Shown here: in pieces, positions 44,213 through 51,249 of the stretch | Numbering within the stretch: the first letter of the stretch is position 1 | How the letters are laid out: each line of letters starts with the position of its first letter | Source of the DNA: CAZSHG01 sp964606695 [NCBI: uncultured bacterium] | Lineage (GTDB): Bacteria; UBP14; UBA6098 | Reading direction: 5' to 3' | NCBI GenBank assembly: GCA_964606695.1 | Contig: CAZSHG010000021.1 | Coordinates: 1-55,140, forward strand | DNA: 55,140 bases | Notes under the pieces: generated by a model | What the model saw: only the letters and a program-made list of their open reading frames with translations | Told to the model about the DNA's origin: nothing | Databases searched by the model: none | Position numbers and translations under genes: made by a program

Positions 44213-44237
44213 TTCAAGGAGGAGTGGGGCGGCTAAA
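44213..44237. repeat. Right 25-bp direct repeat bracketing the NYN gene
   Basis: TTCAAGGAGGAGTGGGGCGG plus CTAAA repeats the end of the polyferredoxin gene (43539-43563) with one mismatch. It is directly followed by the likely original operon terminator. Confidence 0.85.
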
Positions 44238-44261
44238 CCCTTTCTCTTTTCCATTACCCAT

Positions 44262-44293
44262 AAGGGCGCGGCGTTTGTCGCGCCCTTTTGTTT
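44262..44293 (+). terminator. Rho-independent terminator of the hydrogenase operon/NYN gene
   Basis: AAGGGCGCG-gcgtttgt-CGCGCCCTT followed by TTGTTT. It probably ended the hydrogenase operon before the NYN segment was placed between. Confidence 0.85.
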
Positions 44294-44368
44294 GACAAAA
44301 GACTTCAGCGCCCTCCCTCGCAACAATCTCTTGCGCCCCGCGAAACCCCCCCCGCCGCCACTTTTTGC

Positions 44369-44397
44369 TTGACATTCTTAAATTCTCACCAGATATT
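44369..44397 (+). promoter_or_regulatory. Promoter of leader cassette 1
   Basis: TTGACA (44369-44374), 17 bases, GATATT (44392-44397). The same boxes, spacing and surrounding CGCCACTTT motif occur at 45572-45600. Confidence 0.7.
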
Positions 44398-44406
44398 GAA
44401 CTTACC

Positions 44407-44511
44407 ATGACAACAGGAATTTCAAAAATCTCGAAAGCTCCCATCATTTGCGGAAAGATTCCGCAGGGTGGCGGGATTTGCGAAACCAAACCGGCGCAAC
44501 CGCCGAAATGA
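44407..44511 (+). CDS. Leaderless 34-residue micro-ORF, paralogue 1
   Basis: The ATG is only 9 bases after the -10 box, so the mRNA would have little or no leader. The peptide begins MTTGISKISKAPIICGKIP and contains two Cys (IICG and GICE). The second copy (45611-45700) encodes MTTGISKISKPPICGKIP with a 3-base deletion that keeps the frame and one silent change. The stop TGA overlaps the ribosome-binding site of the next gene (ATG 44522), which suggests coupling. It could instead be a repeated RNA leader: TGCGGAA-aga-TTCCGCA (44449-44465) forms a perfect stem. Confidence 0.45.
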   Translation: MTTGISKISKAPIICGKIPQGGGICETKPAQPPK

Positions 44512-44521
44512 GGAAAATAAT

Positions 44522-45487
44522 ATGAAAAATATAATTTTCGTTTTGATAATTTTGACTTTAGCCGGGATTTGCCGAGCTGAGGTCTGGATCTCTTATGAGA
44601 CGCCACCTCCATATAGCATTAACGATACGGCGACCTTCACGGCACTTGTGAGGGATTCTCTTGGAAATCCCGTTCCAAATGGAACGGTAGTTAGTTTGCA
44701 TTCTGCAAAAGGGATTTTTTTATATGCACATATTGGGACAGATTCCGGAAGAGCGATTTCCGAATACCGAACCGATTGCACAATCGGTTTAGACACCGTT
44801 ATTGCATGGACTTCAGAATTCGGTAGCGATACCGTTCACTTTGAAATCCTGCCCGGCCCGCCGGATACGATTGTGTTCGTGGATATTCCAGATACGCTAA
44901 GTTTAACCGCAGACGGCGTGGATAATGCGTTAGTATGTGTCGAGGTCTTCGATTCCTGTGGAAATTTGGTTGGAGACGACTATTTGATATATTTCGATAC
45001 CGAACCGCCCCTCGCTTTTCCGGAACCTTATTATGCCTACACAGATTCTGGAAGGGCTTGCACGACATTCAGAGCCGATACGATAACTGGAATAGGATAC
45101 ATGGTTGCTATTTATGGCGACACTTTTAGCACAACAGCAGTGCATCCGATTAAGTTGGGTGCGACAGCTATAAATGAAAACAACTACGGATTGCCCGTGG
45201 ATTTTACTATCGATGCCCACCCCAACCCGTTCAATTCCGCCGTCTCCATCGCCGCCCCGGAGGGGGCGCAAATAGAGATATTCGATCTGAATGGGCGCCG
45301 CATCGATGTCATTCCCGACCCCGATCGGGAATCCAGAGGCGCGGCGAAAAACCTGGATTCCCGTTTTCACGGGAATGACAGGACAGTCGTCTGGCAACCC
45401 AGCGATAATATCACCTCCGGCGTTTACCTCGTTCGGGCAAAAATCGGGGATGAATCGGTTACCAAACGGGTTGTTTACCTAAAATAG
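44522..45487 (+). CDS. Secreted protein with two Big-1-like Ig domains and C-terminal sorting domain
   Basis: A 321-residue protein: signal peptide MKNIIFVLIILTLAGICRA, two invasin/Big-1-like domains (about 22-120, NDTATFTALVRDSLGNPVPN; about 120-215, LSLTADGVDNALVCVEVFDS), and a Por-like sorting domain from about 225 (DAHPNPFNSAVSIAAPEGAQ) ending SVTKRVVYLK. Between FDLNGRRIDV and TVVWQP a palindromic element adds 24 residues including LDSRFHGNDR. AGGAAAA precedes the ATG; an in-frame ATG at 44468 belongs to the micro-ORF region. Probably an adhesive or structural surface protein. Confidence 0.82.
   Translation: MKNIIFVLIILTLAGICRAEVWISYETPPPYSINDTATFTALVRDSLGNPVPNGTVVSLHSAKGIFLYAHIGTDSGRAISEYRTDCTIGLDTVIAWTSEFGSDTVHFEILPGPPDTIVFVDIPDTLSLTADGVDNALVCVEVFDSCGNLVGDDYLIYFDTEPPLAFPEPYYAYTDSGRACTTFRADTITGIGYMVAIYGDTFSTTAVHPIKLGATAINENNYGLPVDFTIDAHPNPFNSAVSIAAPEGAQIEIFDLNGRRIDVIPDPDRESRGAAKNLDSRFHGNDRTVVWQPSDNITSGVYLVRAKIGDESVTKRVVYLK
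45308..45379. repeat. REPIN-like element (two inverted REP halves) inside the Big-1 gene
   Basis: GTCATTCCCG...CGGGAATCCAG (45308-45336) and the oppositely oriented CTGGATTCCCG...CGGGAATGAC (45353-45379) form a 72-bp inverted pair. The right half is 27/28 identical to the intergenic copy at 291-318. The element is translated in frame. Confidence 0.8.
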
Positions 45488-45499
45488 AACAAAAAACAT

Positions 45500-45529
45500 C
45501 GGGCGGGGCCGAATAAAAAGTCCCGCCCG
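45500..45529 (+). terminator. GC-rich hairpin after the Big-1 gene
   Basis: CGGGCGGG (45500-45507) pairs perfectly with CCCGCCCG (45522-45529), 13 bases after the stop. No T tract follows, so factor-independent termination is uncertain. Confidence 0.5.
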
Positions 45530-45571
45530 CTCCCCCCGCGTAAAAAACTTTCCCCCTCCGCCACTTTCTTA

Positions 45572-45600
45572 TTGACTTTCCAAAAATTCACACAGATATT
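45572..45600 (+). promoter_or_regulatory. Promoter of leader cassette 2
   Basis: TTGACT (45572-45577), 17 bases, GATATT (45595-45600), the counterpart of 44369-44397. Confidence 0.7.
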
Positions 45601-45610
45601 GTCTTTTACT

Positions 45611-45700
45611 ATGACAACAGGAATTTCAAAAATCTCGAAACCCCCCATCTGCGGAAAGATTCCGCAGGCGGGCGGTATTTGCGAAAACAAAAACAATTAA
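45611..45700 (+). CDS. Leaderless 29-residue micro-ORF, paralogue 2
   Basis: Starts 10 bases after its -10 box, begins MTTGISKISKPPICGKIP, keeps both Cys, and ends with TAA at 45698-45700. It is followed 60 bases later by the DUF6150 gene. The hairpin TGCGGAA-aga-TTCCGCA is also kept (45650-45666), so an RNA-level function remains possible. The two copies share promoter, spacing and peptide, but stand before unrelated genes. Confidence 0.45.
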   Translation: MTTGISKISKPPICGKIPQAGGICENKNN

Positions 45701-45760
45701 GAGAGTCAAATCCACAGTTTCCGCAAAGAGCGGATGACCGTGAAAAATTTGGGAGGAAGA

Positions 45761-45970
45761 ATGGCAGACAAAGTGTTCATCACAGATTATCCTGGCGAAG
45801 CTGATTACAAAGTCTATTTCACAGACCACCCGGGAGAAGAACAAAACAAGCAGATTATCGAGGGTTGTAGCCTTACGAAATATAAGGGAGAAGCTTCTGT
45901 TATAATCTTCATCACTAAATATCGGGGAGAAGCAGATATCATTATAATGAGAAAAAATTTCCCAAGATAA
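45761..45970 (+). CDS. DUF6150 family small repeat protein
   Basis: A 69-residue protein made of short units of the form V-F/Y-I/F-T-D/K-Y-x-G-E-A-D (FITDYPGEADYKV, YFTDHPGEE, TKYKGEASVI, FITKYRGEADI). This matches the DUF6150 family by eye; no function is established for the family. GGGAGG precedes the ATG at 45761. It opens a three-gene AT-rich stretch with the TerB-like gene, 48 bases before that gene. Confidence 0.75.
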   Translation: MADKVFITDYPGEADYKVYFTDHPGEEQNKQIIEGCSLTKYKGEASVIIFITKYRGEADIIIMRKNFPR

Positions 45971-46018
45971 ACAACAAAATAAAACAAAAACACAAAACTA
46001 AAAGAAAAGAGAAAAGCC

Positions 46019-46897
46019 ATGGGATTGTTCAATTGGAAGAAAAAGGGGAAACTCGGTTCTGAGGAATATCAGATTGAAGCGGACAGCAATGATGCCATTT
46101 GTGGTGTAATTGCTGCCGCTTTATTCGCAGACGGATATCCAGGAGATCAAGAATTCAAATTATTATTAACATTTCTTGACATAAAAAAAGGTTTCGATTT
46201 ACTGCCGAAATCGATTATTTCGAAAAGTCAAAGACTAAAATCTAAACCAGAACTCTTAAACAGATGGGTAGCAGAAGTCCCAAAGGAATCAAGACTCGAT
46301 ATTTTCGAAGCAGCACTTATTGGGATAATGGCAGATAATGAAATTACATCCAAAGAGAAAGAATTTGTAGAGAAATTATATAGATTATTAGAGATAGATG
46401 AACAGATCGCTAAGGAACTAGTTGAAACAACAAAAAAAAGATTCAGACAAGGTATCGGGGATTACTTGACTTCTTTACTATGGGCAAAAAACAAAGCTTC
46501 TATGTTTAAAGAAGAAAATCAAGAAGAAGAACCAAGTAAAGAAAATGATCCATTTTACGGAATAATTGCATCAGCTTTGATATGCGATGGAATGCCAAAG
46601 GAAAATGAGATGAGATTAATAATGGAATACTTGGATTATGAAAATTCTCCCGAAACATGGGAAAAAATTGAGAAACTATTCCAGGAAGCGATTTATGAAC
46701 GAAACTCATTAGAGATATGGGCTGAGAAAATAAAACCTGATCAAAGGAAAGAGGTTTTCACTGCCGCTCTTATCGCCGTGATGGGTGATAATGATTGCAG
46801 TGAGCTAGAAATGGACTTTATTGTTAAGCTGAGCGGTTTGCTACTATTTGAAGAAGAAGAGACCTTAGCTCTGATCGAGGAAGTTAGAAATCGATAA
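46019..46897 (+). CDS. Tandem TerB-like domain protein
   Basis: A 292-residue all-helical cytoplasmic protein with two similar halves. Repeat 1 (about 20-150) has AICGVIAAALFADGYPGDQE and AALIGIMADNEITSKEKEFV; repeat 2 (about 178-290) has FYGIIASALICDGMPKENEM and AALIAVMGDNDCSELEMDFI. The A/V-x-D-G/N-x-x-E pattern is that of TerB-like (tellurite resistance/metal-binding) domains. A poly-Lys/Glu linker joins them. The leader before it is almost only A with few C, G or T. It is visibly AT-richer than the hydrogenase and arsenic operons, suggesting transfer. Function unknown, perhaps stress- or phage-related. Confidence 0.75.
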   Translation: MGLFNWKKKGKLGSEEYQIEADSNDAICGVIAAALFADGYPGDQEFKLLLTFLDIKKGFDLLPKSIISKSQRLKSKPELLNRWVAEVPKESRLDIFEAALIGIMADNEITSKEKEFVEKLYRLLEIDEQIAKELVETTKKRFRQGIGDYLTSLLWAKNKASMFKEENQEEEPSKENDPFYGIIASALICDGMPKENEMRLIMEYLDYENSPETWEKIEKLFQEAIYERNSLEIWAEKIKPDQRKEVFTAALIAVMGDNDCSELEMDFIVKLSGLLLFEEEETLALIEEVRNR

Positions 46898-46918
46898 AAT
46901 AGGATGGTATAAATAATC

Positions 46919-47140
46919 ATGTATGGTGATGCAGATTTAAATGATGTAGTAAAAGAACTCAAAGCTCTCCAGGATGTTACAAAAGGCTTGAAAGACTCTT
47001 TTACCCGCGATGTTGTTGGTGCAGCAATATATGTCGATATAAGGAATATCTTGGTGACGATAAACGAAAACCTCTTGATATTGATAAAACAGATAAACTC
47101 CAGAACTTTCGAAAGGGACACTAATTCAACGATAATATAG
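46919..47140 (+). CDS. Small helical protein of unknown function
   Basis: A 73-residue AT-rich reading frame 21 bases after the TerB-like gene, same strand. The sequence is two predicted helices with heptad-like hydrophobics (VVKELKALQDVTKGLKDSF; ILVTINENLLILIKQI), as in small adaptor or coiled-coil proteins. No clear ribosome-binding site apart from AGGATGG further upstream. I do not recognise a family. Confidence 0.55.
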   Translation: MYGDADLNDVVKELKALQDVTKGLKDSFTRDVVGAAIYVDIRNILVTINENLLILIKQINSRTFERDTNSTII

Positions 47141-47207
47141 ATCGGTCTATAAAACTCGCCCGCTTGTGAAATCGTCCGAAATCGGGGCGTGGAAATCGGG
47201 TTCCGGG

Positions 47208-47354
47208 TCGGGGGAATCGCAAAAAAAGTCCCGGGGAATTCAAATCGACTTCGGGGAAATCGAAAAGAAGTCGAGGGAAACTTGACATGGGTCGGGGGAA
47301 CCGAAGAAGAACTCGGGGGAACACATAAAGGAGTCGGGGGAAACCCTGAGGCTC
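47208..47354. repeat. Array of seven degenerate 21-bp repeats with G-runs
   Basis: Units start at 47208, 47229, 47250, 47271, 47292, 47313 and 47334, exactly 21 bases apart with no indel. The core is TCGGGGGAA followed by a purine/A-rich half. A poorer eighth unit may precede at 47187. The array ends about 48 bases before the next start codon (47403). The unit is unlike the array at 28286, but the period is the same. The flanking 47141-47207 and 47355-47402 show no other feature. Confidence 0.85.
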
Positions 47355-47402
47355 AACGACTTACACGAAATCGCACAATAATTGTGCAGAAAAGAGGAAA
47401 TC

Positions 47403-47714
47403 ATGGCTGATATTAAAGCAAGAAAACCGAGAGATCTGTCGGATGAGAAGTATGACGAGTGGTTTACCGGCTTCGTGACGTGGTTTCTCGCTCTGCCGAA
47501 CTCGCCGGAGTTCTGCAACTGGCTTCGTCCGGGGCTTCAGGCTCTCGACGACACTTATTTCGCCAAACGTATCGCCGCCATGCAGGCCTATGATGCCCAA
47601 ATGGATGCGTCTGCGGCGTGGGAGGATCTTCGTTTTGCCCATAATGCCTCTTTTTTGCTTTATGATAGGTTTTTACATGAAGAAATGTTTAACGGTCAGA
47701 TAAATTCCCAATAA
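47403..47714 (+). CDS. Unknown 103-residue protein
   Basis: Starts at an ATG with AGAGG upstream, after the 21-bp array. The sequence is Trp/Tyr/Phe-rich and helical (FTGFVTWFLALPNSPEFCNW, YFAKRIAAMQAYDAQM), with no signal peptide or metal motif. Its last 42 bases overlap the 3' end of the convergent arsG gene, so the two messages are antisense to each other there. No family recognised. Confidence 0.6.
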   Translation: MADIKARKPRDLSDEKYDEWFTGFVTWFLALPNSPEFCNWLRPGLQALDDTYFAKRIAAMQAYDAQMDASAAWEDLRFAHNASFLLYDRFLHEEMFNGQINSQ

Positions 47715-48356
47715 GATTAGGATGACGCCGGTAATGCGCCTCACCCATATCTCGACGGCTGTAACCTTTTTGAACGCCGACGCTACCTTGTTGGCCGCGA
47801 AGGCGATTATGAAGGAGAAAACGATGACCGGCGCGCCTGTGCCGAGGCCATAGAGGGAGGGCAGGAGGAAGGCGTCCTTCTGCTGAATGGCGATTGGGAT
47901 TAGGGAGCCGAAATAGAGCGCCGCAGACACCGGGCAGAAGGCGAGGCCGAGGATTATCCCCAGGGGTATCGCGCCCCAGATGCCCATTTTGTCGATGCGC
48001 GCGCGCATTTTGTCGCTCATGCCCTTGCCGCCGATGTTCAGGGAGAAAACTCCCAGCAGAAGCAGGCCTATGGCGATGAAGAGCGGCCCGAGCACCGGCT
48101 CCATTATCTGTTGAAGTTTGAAGGATAGGCCGGGGATCGATGTCGCGCTGAAGACAATCAGGATTCCCAGACCGAGATAGACCAGAATTCGCCCGAAGGT
48201 GTATAGGAGGCCACTCAGGAGGACTTTCGAGGGTTTGTCGATTCGTCCGCTGATGTAGGAAATCGCGGCGATGTTCGCGGTGAGAGGGCATGGGCTAATC
48301 GAGGTGAGAATCCCCAGCCATATTGCCGAACCGATTGCGAGGATATATTCCGTCAA
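47673..48356 (-). CDS. arsG: ArsG-like efflux permease (CcdA/DsbD transmembrane family)
   Basis: A 227-residue membrane protein with six helices and two conserved Cys motifs, SISPCPLTANIAAISYI in the first helix and AFCPVSAAL in the fourth. The CcdA-like fold moves thiol reducing power or, in the ArsG branch, exports aromatic arsenicals after their reduction. The match to ArsG rests on the first motif and on the ArsF and ArsE-like genes directly upstream. Its start overlaps arsF by 4 bases. Last gene of the operon. Confidence 0.82.
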   Translation of the reverse strand: MTEYILAIGSAIWLGILTSISPCPLTANIAAISYISGRIDKPSKVLLSGLLYTFGRILVYLGLGILIVFSATSIPGLSFKLQQIMEPVLGPLFIAIGLLLLGVFSLNIGGKGMSDKMRARIDKMGIWGAIPLGIILGLAFCPVSAALYFGSLIPIAIQQKDAFLLPSLYGLGTGAPVIVFSFIIAFAANKVASAFKKVTAVEIWVRRITGVILILLGIYLTVKHFFM

Positions 48357-48928
48357 TTTGCCTCCGAACCTATGAAACTTGTTAATTCATTGCGGATATA
48401 GGCAATGAAGCCGGCTTTATTGTTCCAAAGTTGCCAGATTTTATCGAGGTTTTTCCAATTAACCTCTTTGCCGTCCATTTGTTTTGAAAGAATTACGGAT
48501 TTTGTATATAGGTTGTAATCCTCAATATAGTGCTGATTGCCCTTTTCATCGACATTTATCATTAGAAACGAAACCTTCCCGCTTTTTACCTCGTCGGCGA
48601 AATGGGTGCTAACCGCTTCTTTGGTATGGTTTTCAATGGCGTAACAGGACGCGCACCTTGCGCTACTCGTCATGTAATAGACGAAGTATTTGGCGTCGTC
48701 GGGCTTCGCGGTCGGTTCGGCGGCAGATTCCTTCTCCGTAGTCGCTTCGGCTGTCGCGGCTTGCGGGGTTGAGGCTTCGGGGACAACCTGTTCGGCAGGA
48801 ACCGGTTCAGCGGTCTGTTGCGACTCGGCGAGGTTTGTTTCGGGCTGATTTTTTTCCTCTGAGCATCCTGAAATAAAGACTAAGAGGGCAATTCTTATGG
48901 CAATTCTTATAATGACTTTCCATTTCAT
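48353..48928 (-). CDS. arsF: ArsF-like thioredoxin-fold lipoprotein
   Basis: A 191-residue protein with a lipoprotein signal (LLVFISGC, Cys about 21), an Ala/Glu/Pro-rich linker and a C-terminal domain with YMTSSARCASCYAIENHTKE, the C-x2-C motif of the ArsF (nitrophenyl compound nitroreductase subunit) family. In the arsEFG system of Shewanella this subunit helps reduce nitroaromatic arsenicals. It would face the periplasm. Confidence 0.8.
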   Translation of the reverse strand: MKWKVIIRIAIRIALLVFISGCSEEKNQPETNLAESQQTAEPVPAEQVVPEASTPQAATAEATTEKESAAEPTAKPDDAKYFVYYMTSSARCASCYAIENHTKEAVSTHFADEVKSGKVSFLMINVDEKGNQHYIEDYNLYTKSVILSKQMDGKEVNWKNLDKIWQLWNNKAGFIAYIRNELTSFIGSEAN

Positions 48929-48952
48929 TTTTAGCTCCTTGGGGATTGGTGG

Positions 48953-49183
48953 CTACGTTAACAGCTTTTTCAGCTCGTCGGGGGACGGAACTTTGCCGGA
49001 TAGCACGACCTTGCCGTCGATGGCCATAGCGGGAGTCAGCATCACGCCCGCGGCCATGATTTTGCTGATGTCCGTGACTTTTTCGATTTCGCAGTCGATC
49101 GAGTTCTCCTCGCAGACTTTTCTTACTAACTCTTCGAGTTTCTTGCATTTGGGGCATCCTGTGCCGAGGACTTCGATTTTCAT
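48953..49183 (-). CDS. Small thioredoxin-fold disulfide protein (ArsE-like, TM0996/MTH895 family)
   Basis: A 76-residue glutaredoxin/thioredoxin-like protein with the active site GTGCPKCKKLEE near the N terminus and cis-Pro in MLTPAMAIDG. Common next to arsenic and CcdA-like genes; by position it corresponds to ArsE or a cytoplasmic electron donor for ArsG/ArsF. Confidence 0.88.
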   Translation of the reverse strand: MKIEVLGTGCPKCKKLEELVRKVCEENSIDCEIEKVTDISKIMAAGVMLTPAMAIDGKVVLSGKVPSPDELKKLLT

Positions 49184-49191
49184 AATGTCTC

Positions 49192-49515
49192 CTATTTTGT
49201 TAGTTCTAATCCCTTTTCGATTAGTTCCGGTTTAATTTTTGAGAATACTTTTTCTTTTTTAAGCTGTGATCTCACCTTTTCGAGGTTCGGGAATGAGATG
49301 GCCTTGGTTGGGCAAAGATTCATACATGTCGTGCAACCGACGACGCAAGAGGTGTATTTTTCGACCTTTGGCTTTCCATTCAGCCATGAATAGACTTTCT
49401 TGCCGCAGTTCATGCACATCGCACAGGCGATGCACTTGGCCTCGTCGATGGTCGGACCCCAATTTATTTCATCTCTCGATAGAGACCCAATCCACGGTGT
49501 AAATTCTGTCGTCAT
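49192..49515 (-). CDS. 4Fe-4S ferredoxin-type protein of the arsenic operon
   Basis: A 107-residue protein with Cys-rich segments [13 protein letters not shown] and [13 protein letters not shown], enough for two [4Fe-4S] clusters although the first motif is atypical. It lies between acr3 and the small thioredoxin and overlaps acr3 by 4 bases. It may bring low-potential electrons to the arsenical-reducing proteins; this is inferred from context. Confidence 0.8.
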   Translation of the reverse strand: MTTEFTPWIGSLSRDEINWGPTIDEAKCIACAMCMNCGKKVYSWLNGKPKVEKYTSCVVGCTTCMNLCPTKAISFPNLEKVRSQLKKEKVFSKIKPELIEKGLELTK

Positions 49516-50705
49516 CTTGTGGCACCTTTAAGTTCCTTCGGTTCATATTTGAACCAGTGTTTTGTTTTCAAACAGATTTTGACGAGCATGAGCATAACCG
49601 GCACCTCGATAAGCACGCCGACGACCGTAGCAAGCGCCGCGCCGGAGGACAGCCCGAAGATCATCGTCGCCGTGGCGATTGCGACCTCGAAATGGTTGCT
49701 CGCGCCAATCATCGCTGATGGTGCGGCGTCTTCGTAGTTGAGTTTGAGGAGCCGCGCGAGGCCGTAGGTCATCCAGAAGATTACATTGGTCTGAATGAAG
49801 AGGGGAATTGCAATCCATAGGATGGTCAGCGGCCTGTCGAGAATGACATCGCCCTTGAACGAGAACAGCAGAACAAGGGTGAACAGCAGGGCGATAATCG
49901 AGACCGGTGCGAGGCGGTGCATGAATTTGGTTACGAACCACTCTTCGCCCTTTTGGGTGATGATCCACTTTCGAACGAGGAAGCCCGCGACCAGCGGCAA
50001 TGCGACATAGATGGCGATTGACAGCAGTAATGCCTGCCATGGTATCGGCAGTTTGCCGACGCCGAGGAGAAGGCCTCCGAGGGGGCCGTAAAAGAGGAGC
50101 ATCGTGAGGGAGTTTATCGCGACCATGACCAGCGTGAGGCCGTCGTTGCCGCGCGCGAGGAAACCCCATACGAGAACCATCGCTGTGCATGGCGCGATAC
50201 CAAGCAGGATTGCGCCGGCAAAGTAGCTTCGCCACAGGGGAATTTCGAGCATTCGAATGCCGTTTTCGAGGACAACTCTTCCCGCGCCGTGAATCGAGCC
50301 AACCGCCCAATCCGCGCCGGGGGGGAGTTTGACCAAATCGACCGCGTCCGCGCCGATGAAGTTCTTGAACAGGACGCCCAGAAAGAGATAGGCTATCAGG
50401 AACATCGAAAAAGGCTTAACCGCCCAGTTCGCGAAAAGGGTCAGACCAACGGGTTTTGGAGATTTGCCGGCTTTTATCACGCTCGCGAAATCGATTTTCA
50501 CCATGATAGGGAACATCATGAAGAAAAGGCAGATCGCGATAGGAATCGAGATAACCGGCGCGCCGTTGACATTGATGGAGAGGCTGTCGAGGAAAGTAGC
50601 GGTTTTGGGCGCTAATTTGCCTACCGCAATCCCCACAACGATGCAGAGAAATACCCATAGAGTAAGGTATTTCTCGAATTTGCTGAGTGCTCTTGTTTCA
50701 GCCAT
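49512..50705 (-). CDS. acr3: Acr3-family arsenite efflux permease
   Basis: A 397-residue membrane protein with ten helices. Family signatures: [45 protein letters not shown] containing the essential Cys, and [19 protein letters not shown]. It exports arsenite using the proton-motive force. Length and motifs are normal. Confidence 0.95.
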   Translation of the reverse strand: MAETRALSKFEKYLTLWVFLCIVVGIAVGKLAPKTATFLDSLSINVNGAPVISIPIAICLFFMMFPIMVKIDFASVIKAGKSPKPVGLTLFANWAVKPFSMFLIAYLFLGVLFKNFIGADAVDLVKLPPGADWAVGSIHGAGRVVLENGIRMLEIPLWRSYFAGAILLGIAPCTAMVLVWGFLARGNDGLTLVMVAINSLTMLLFYGPLGGLLLGVGKLPIPWQALLLSIAIYVALPLVAGFLVRKWIITQKGEEWFVTKFMHRLAPVSIIALLFTLVLLFSFKGDVILDRPLTILWIAIPLFIQTNVIFWMTYGLARLLKLNYEDAAPSAMIGASNHFEVAIATATMIFGLSSGAALATVVGVLIEVPVMLMLVKICLKTKHWFKYEPKELKGATR

Positions 50706-50732
50706 TTTTTATCCTCGGTCCGATATCGGCCT

Positions 50733-51179
50733 CTATTCAGCTTCTTTGCTGTCGTCTTCGGTTTTAGGTTCAGTCAGAGCGGCGAGCTGTTCTCTTAGCT
50801 GTTTGTCGCGAATCTGCATCGACTGGAGGCGGGAAATTTCCTCTCCGGTTTCGTCGAAGAAGATTACAGACGGAACAATTCTTGCTCTGTATTTGCCGCG
50901 CAATTCGGGGTTTGCGGATACGTCCACTTCTATGGAGGTGTAATCCCCTGAAACCTCGGCGACGGCGGTCTCGAAAAGCTGAAGAGACGAGACGCAACGT
51001 CGTTTGACACAAGCACAGGCTTTGGTATCATTGAAAAAGGCCGCAACCGGTTTTCCGGAAGCGAGGGCTTCTTCGAGGGTAGTTGTTTCAGCCGTGTTGC
51101 CGGTTTCAGCTTCTTCGGCAAATGCAACTGCCGCGAAAGCAATGGCGATTAGGGCGATGATAAGTAGCTGAGTTTTCAT
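50733..51179 (-). CDS. Exported thioredoxin-like protein with CxC-x4-C site
   Basis: A 148-residue protein with signal peptide (1-21) and a thioredoxin-like core. The redox site reads KACACVKRRC in place of the usual C-x2-C, and a cis-Pro follows in ARIVPSVIFFDETGEE. An acidic tail ends the protein. It probably serves periplasmic thiol chemistry for the arsenic operon; three closely spaced Cys may bind As(III) directly. Confidence 0.72.
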   Translation of the reverse strand: MKTQLLIIALIAIAFAAVAFAEEAETGNTAETTTLEEALASGKPVAAFFNDTKACACVKRRCVSSLQLFETAVAEVSGDYTSIEVDVSANPELRGKYRARIVPSVIFFDETGEEISRLQSMQIRDKQLREQLAALTEPKTEDDSKEAE

Positions 51180-51249
51180 AGTATCTCCTTACTAAAATAT
51201 TCTAAACATATCGTGCCTATATTTGCAGATTTTATGCCGAAACGAAAAA

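Noticed and set aside
47189-47410. 73-codon Gly-rich frame over the second 21-bp array
   Set aside because: Its periodic residues follow from the 21-bp repeat and it runs over the start of the next gene; a decayed coding origin cannot be excluded.
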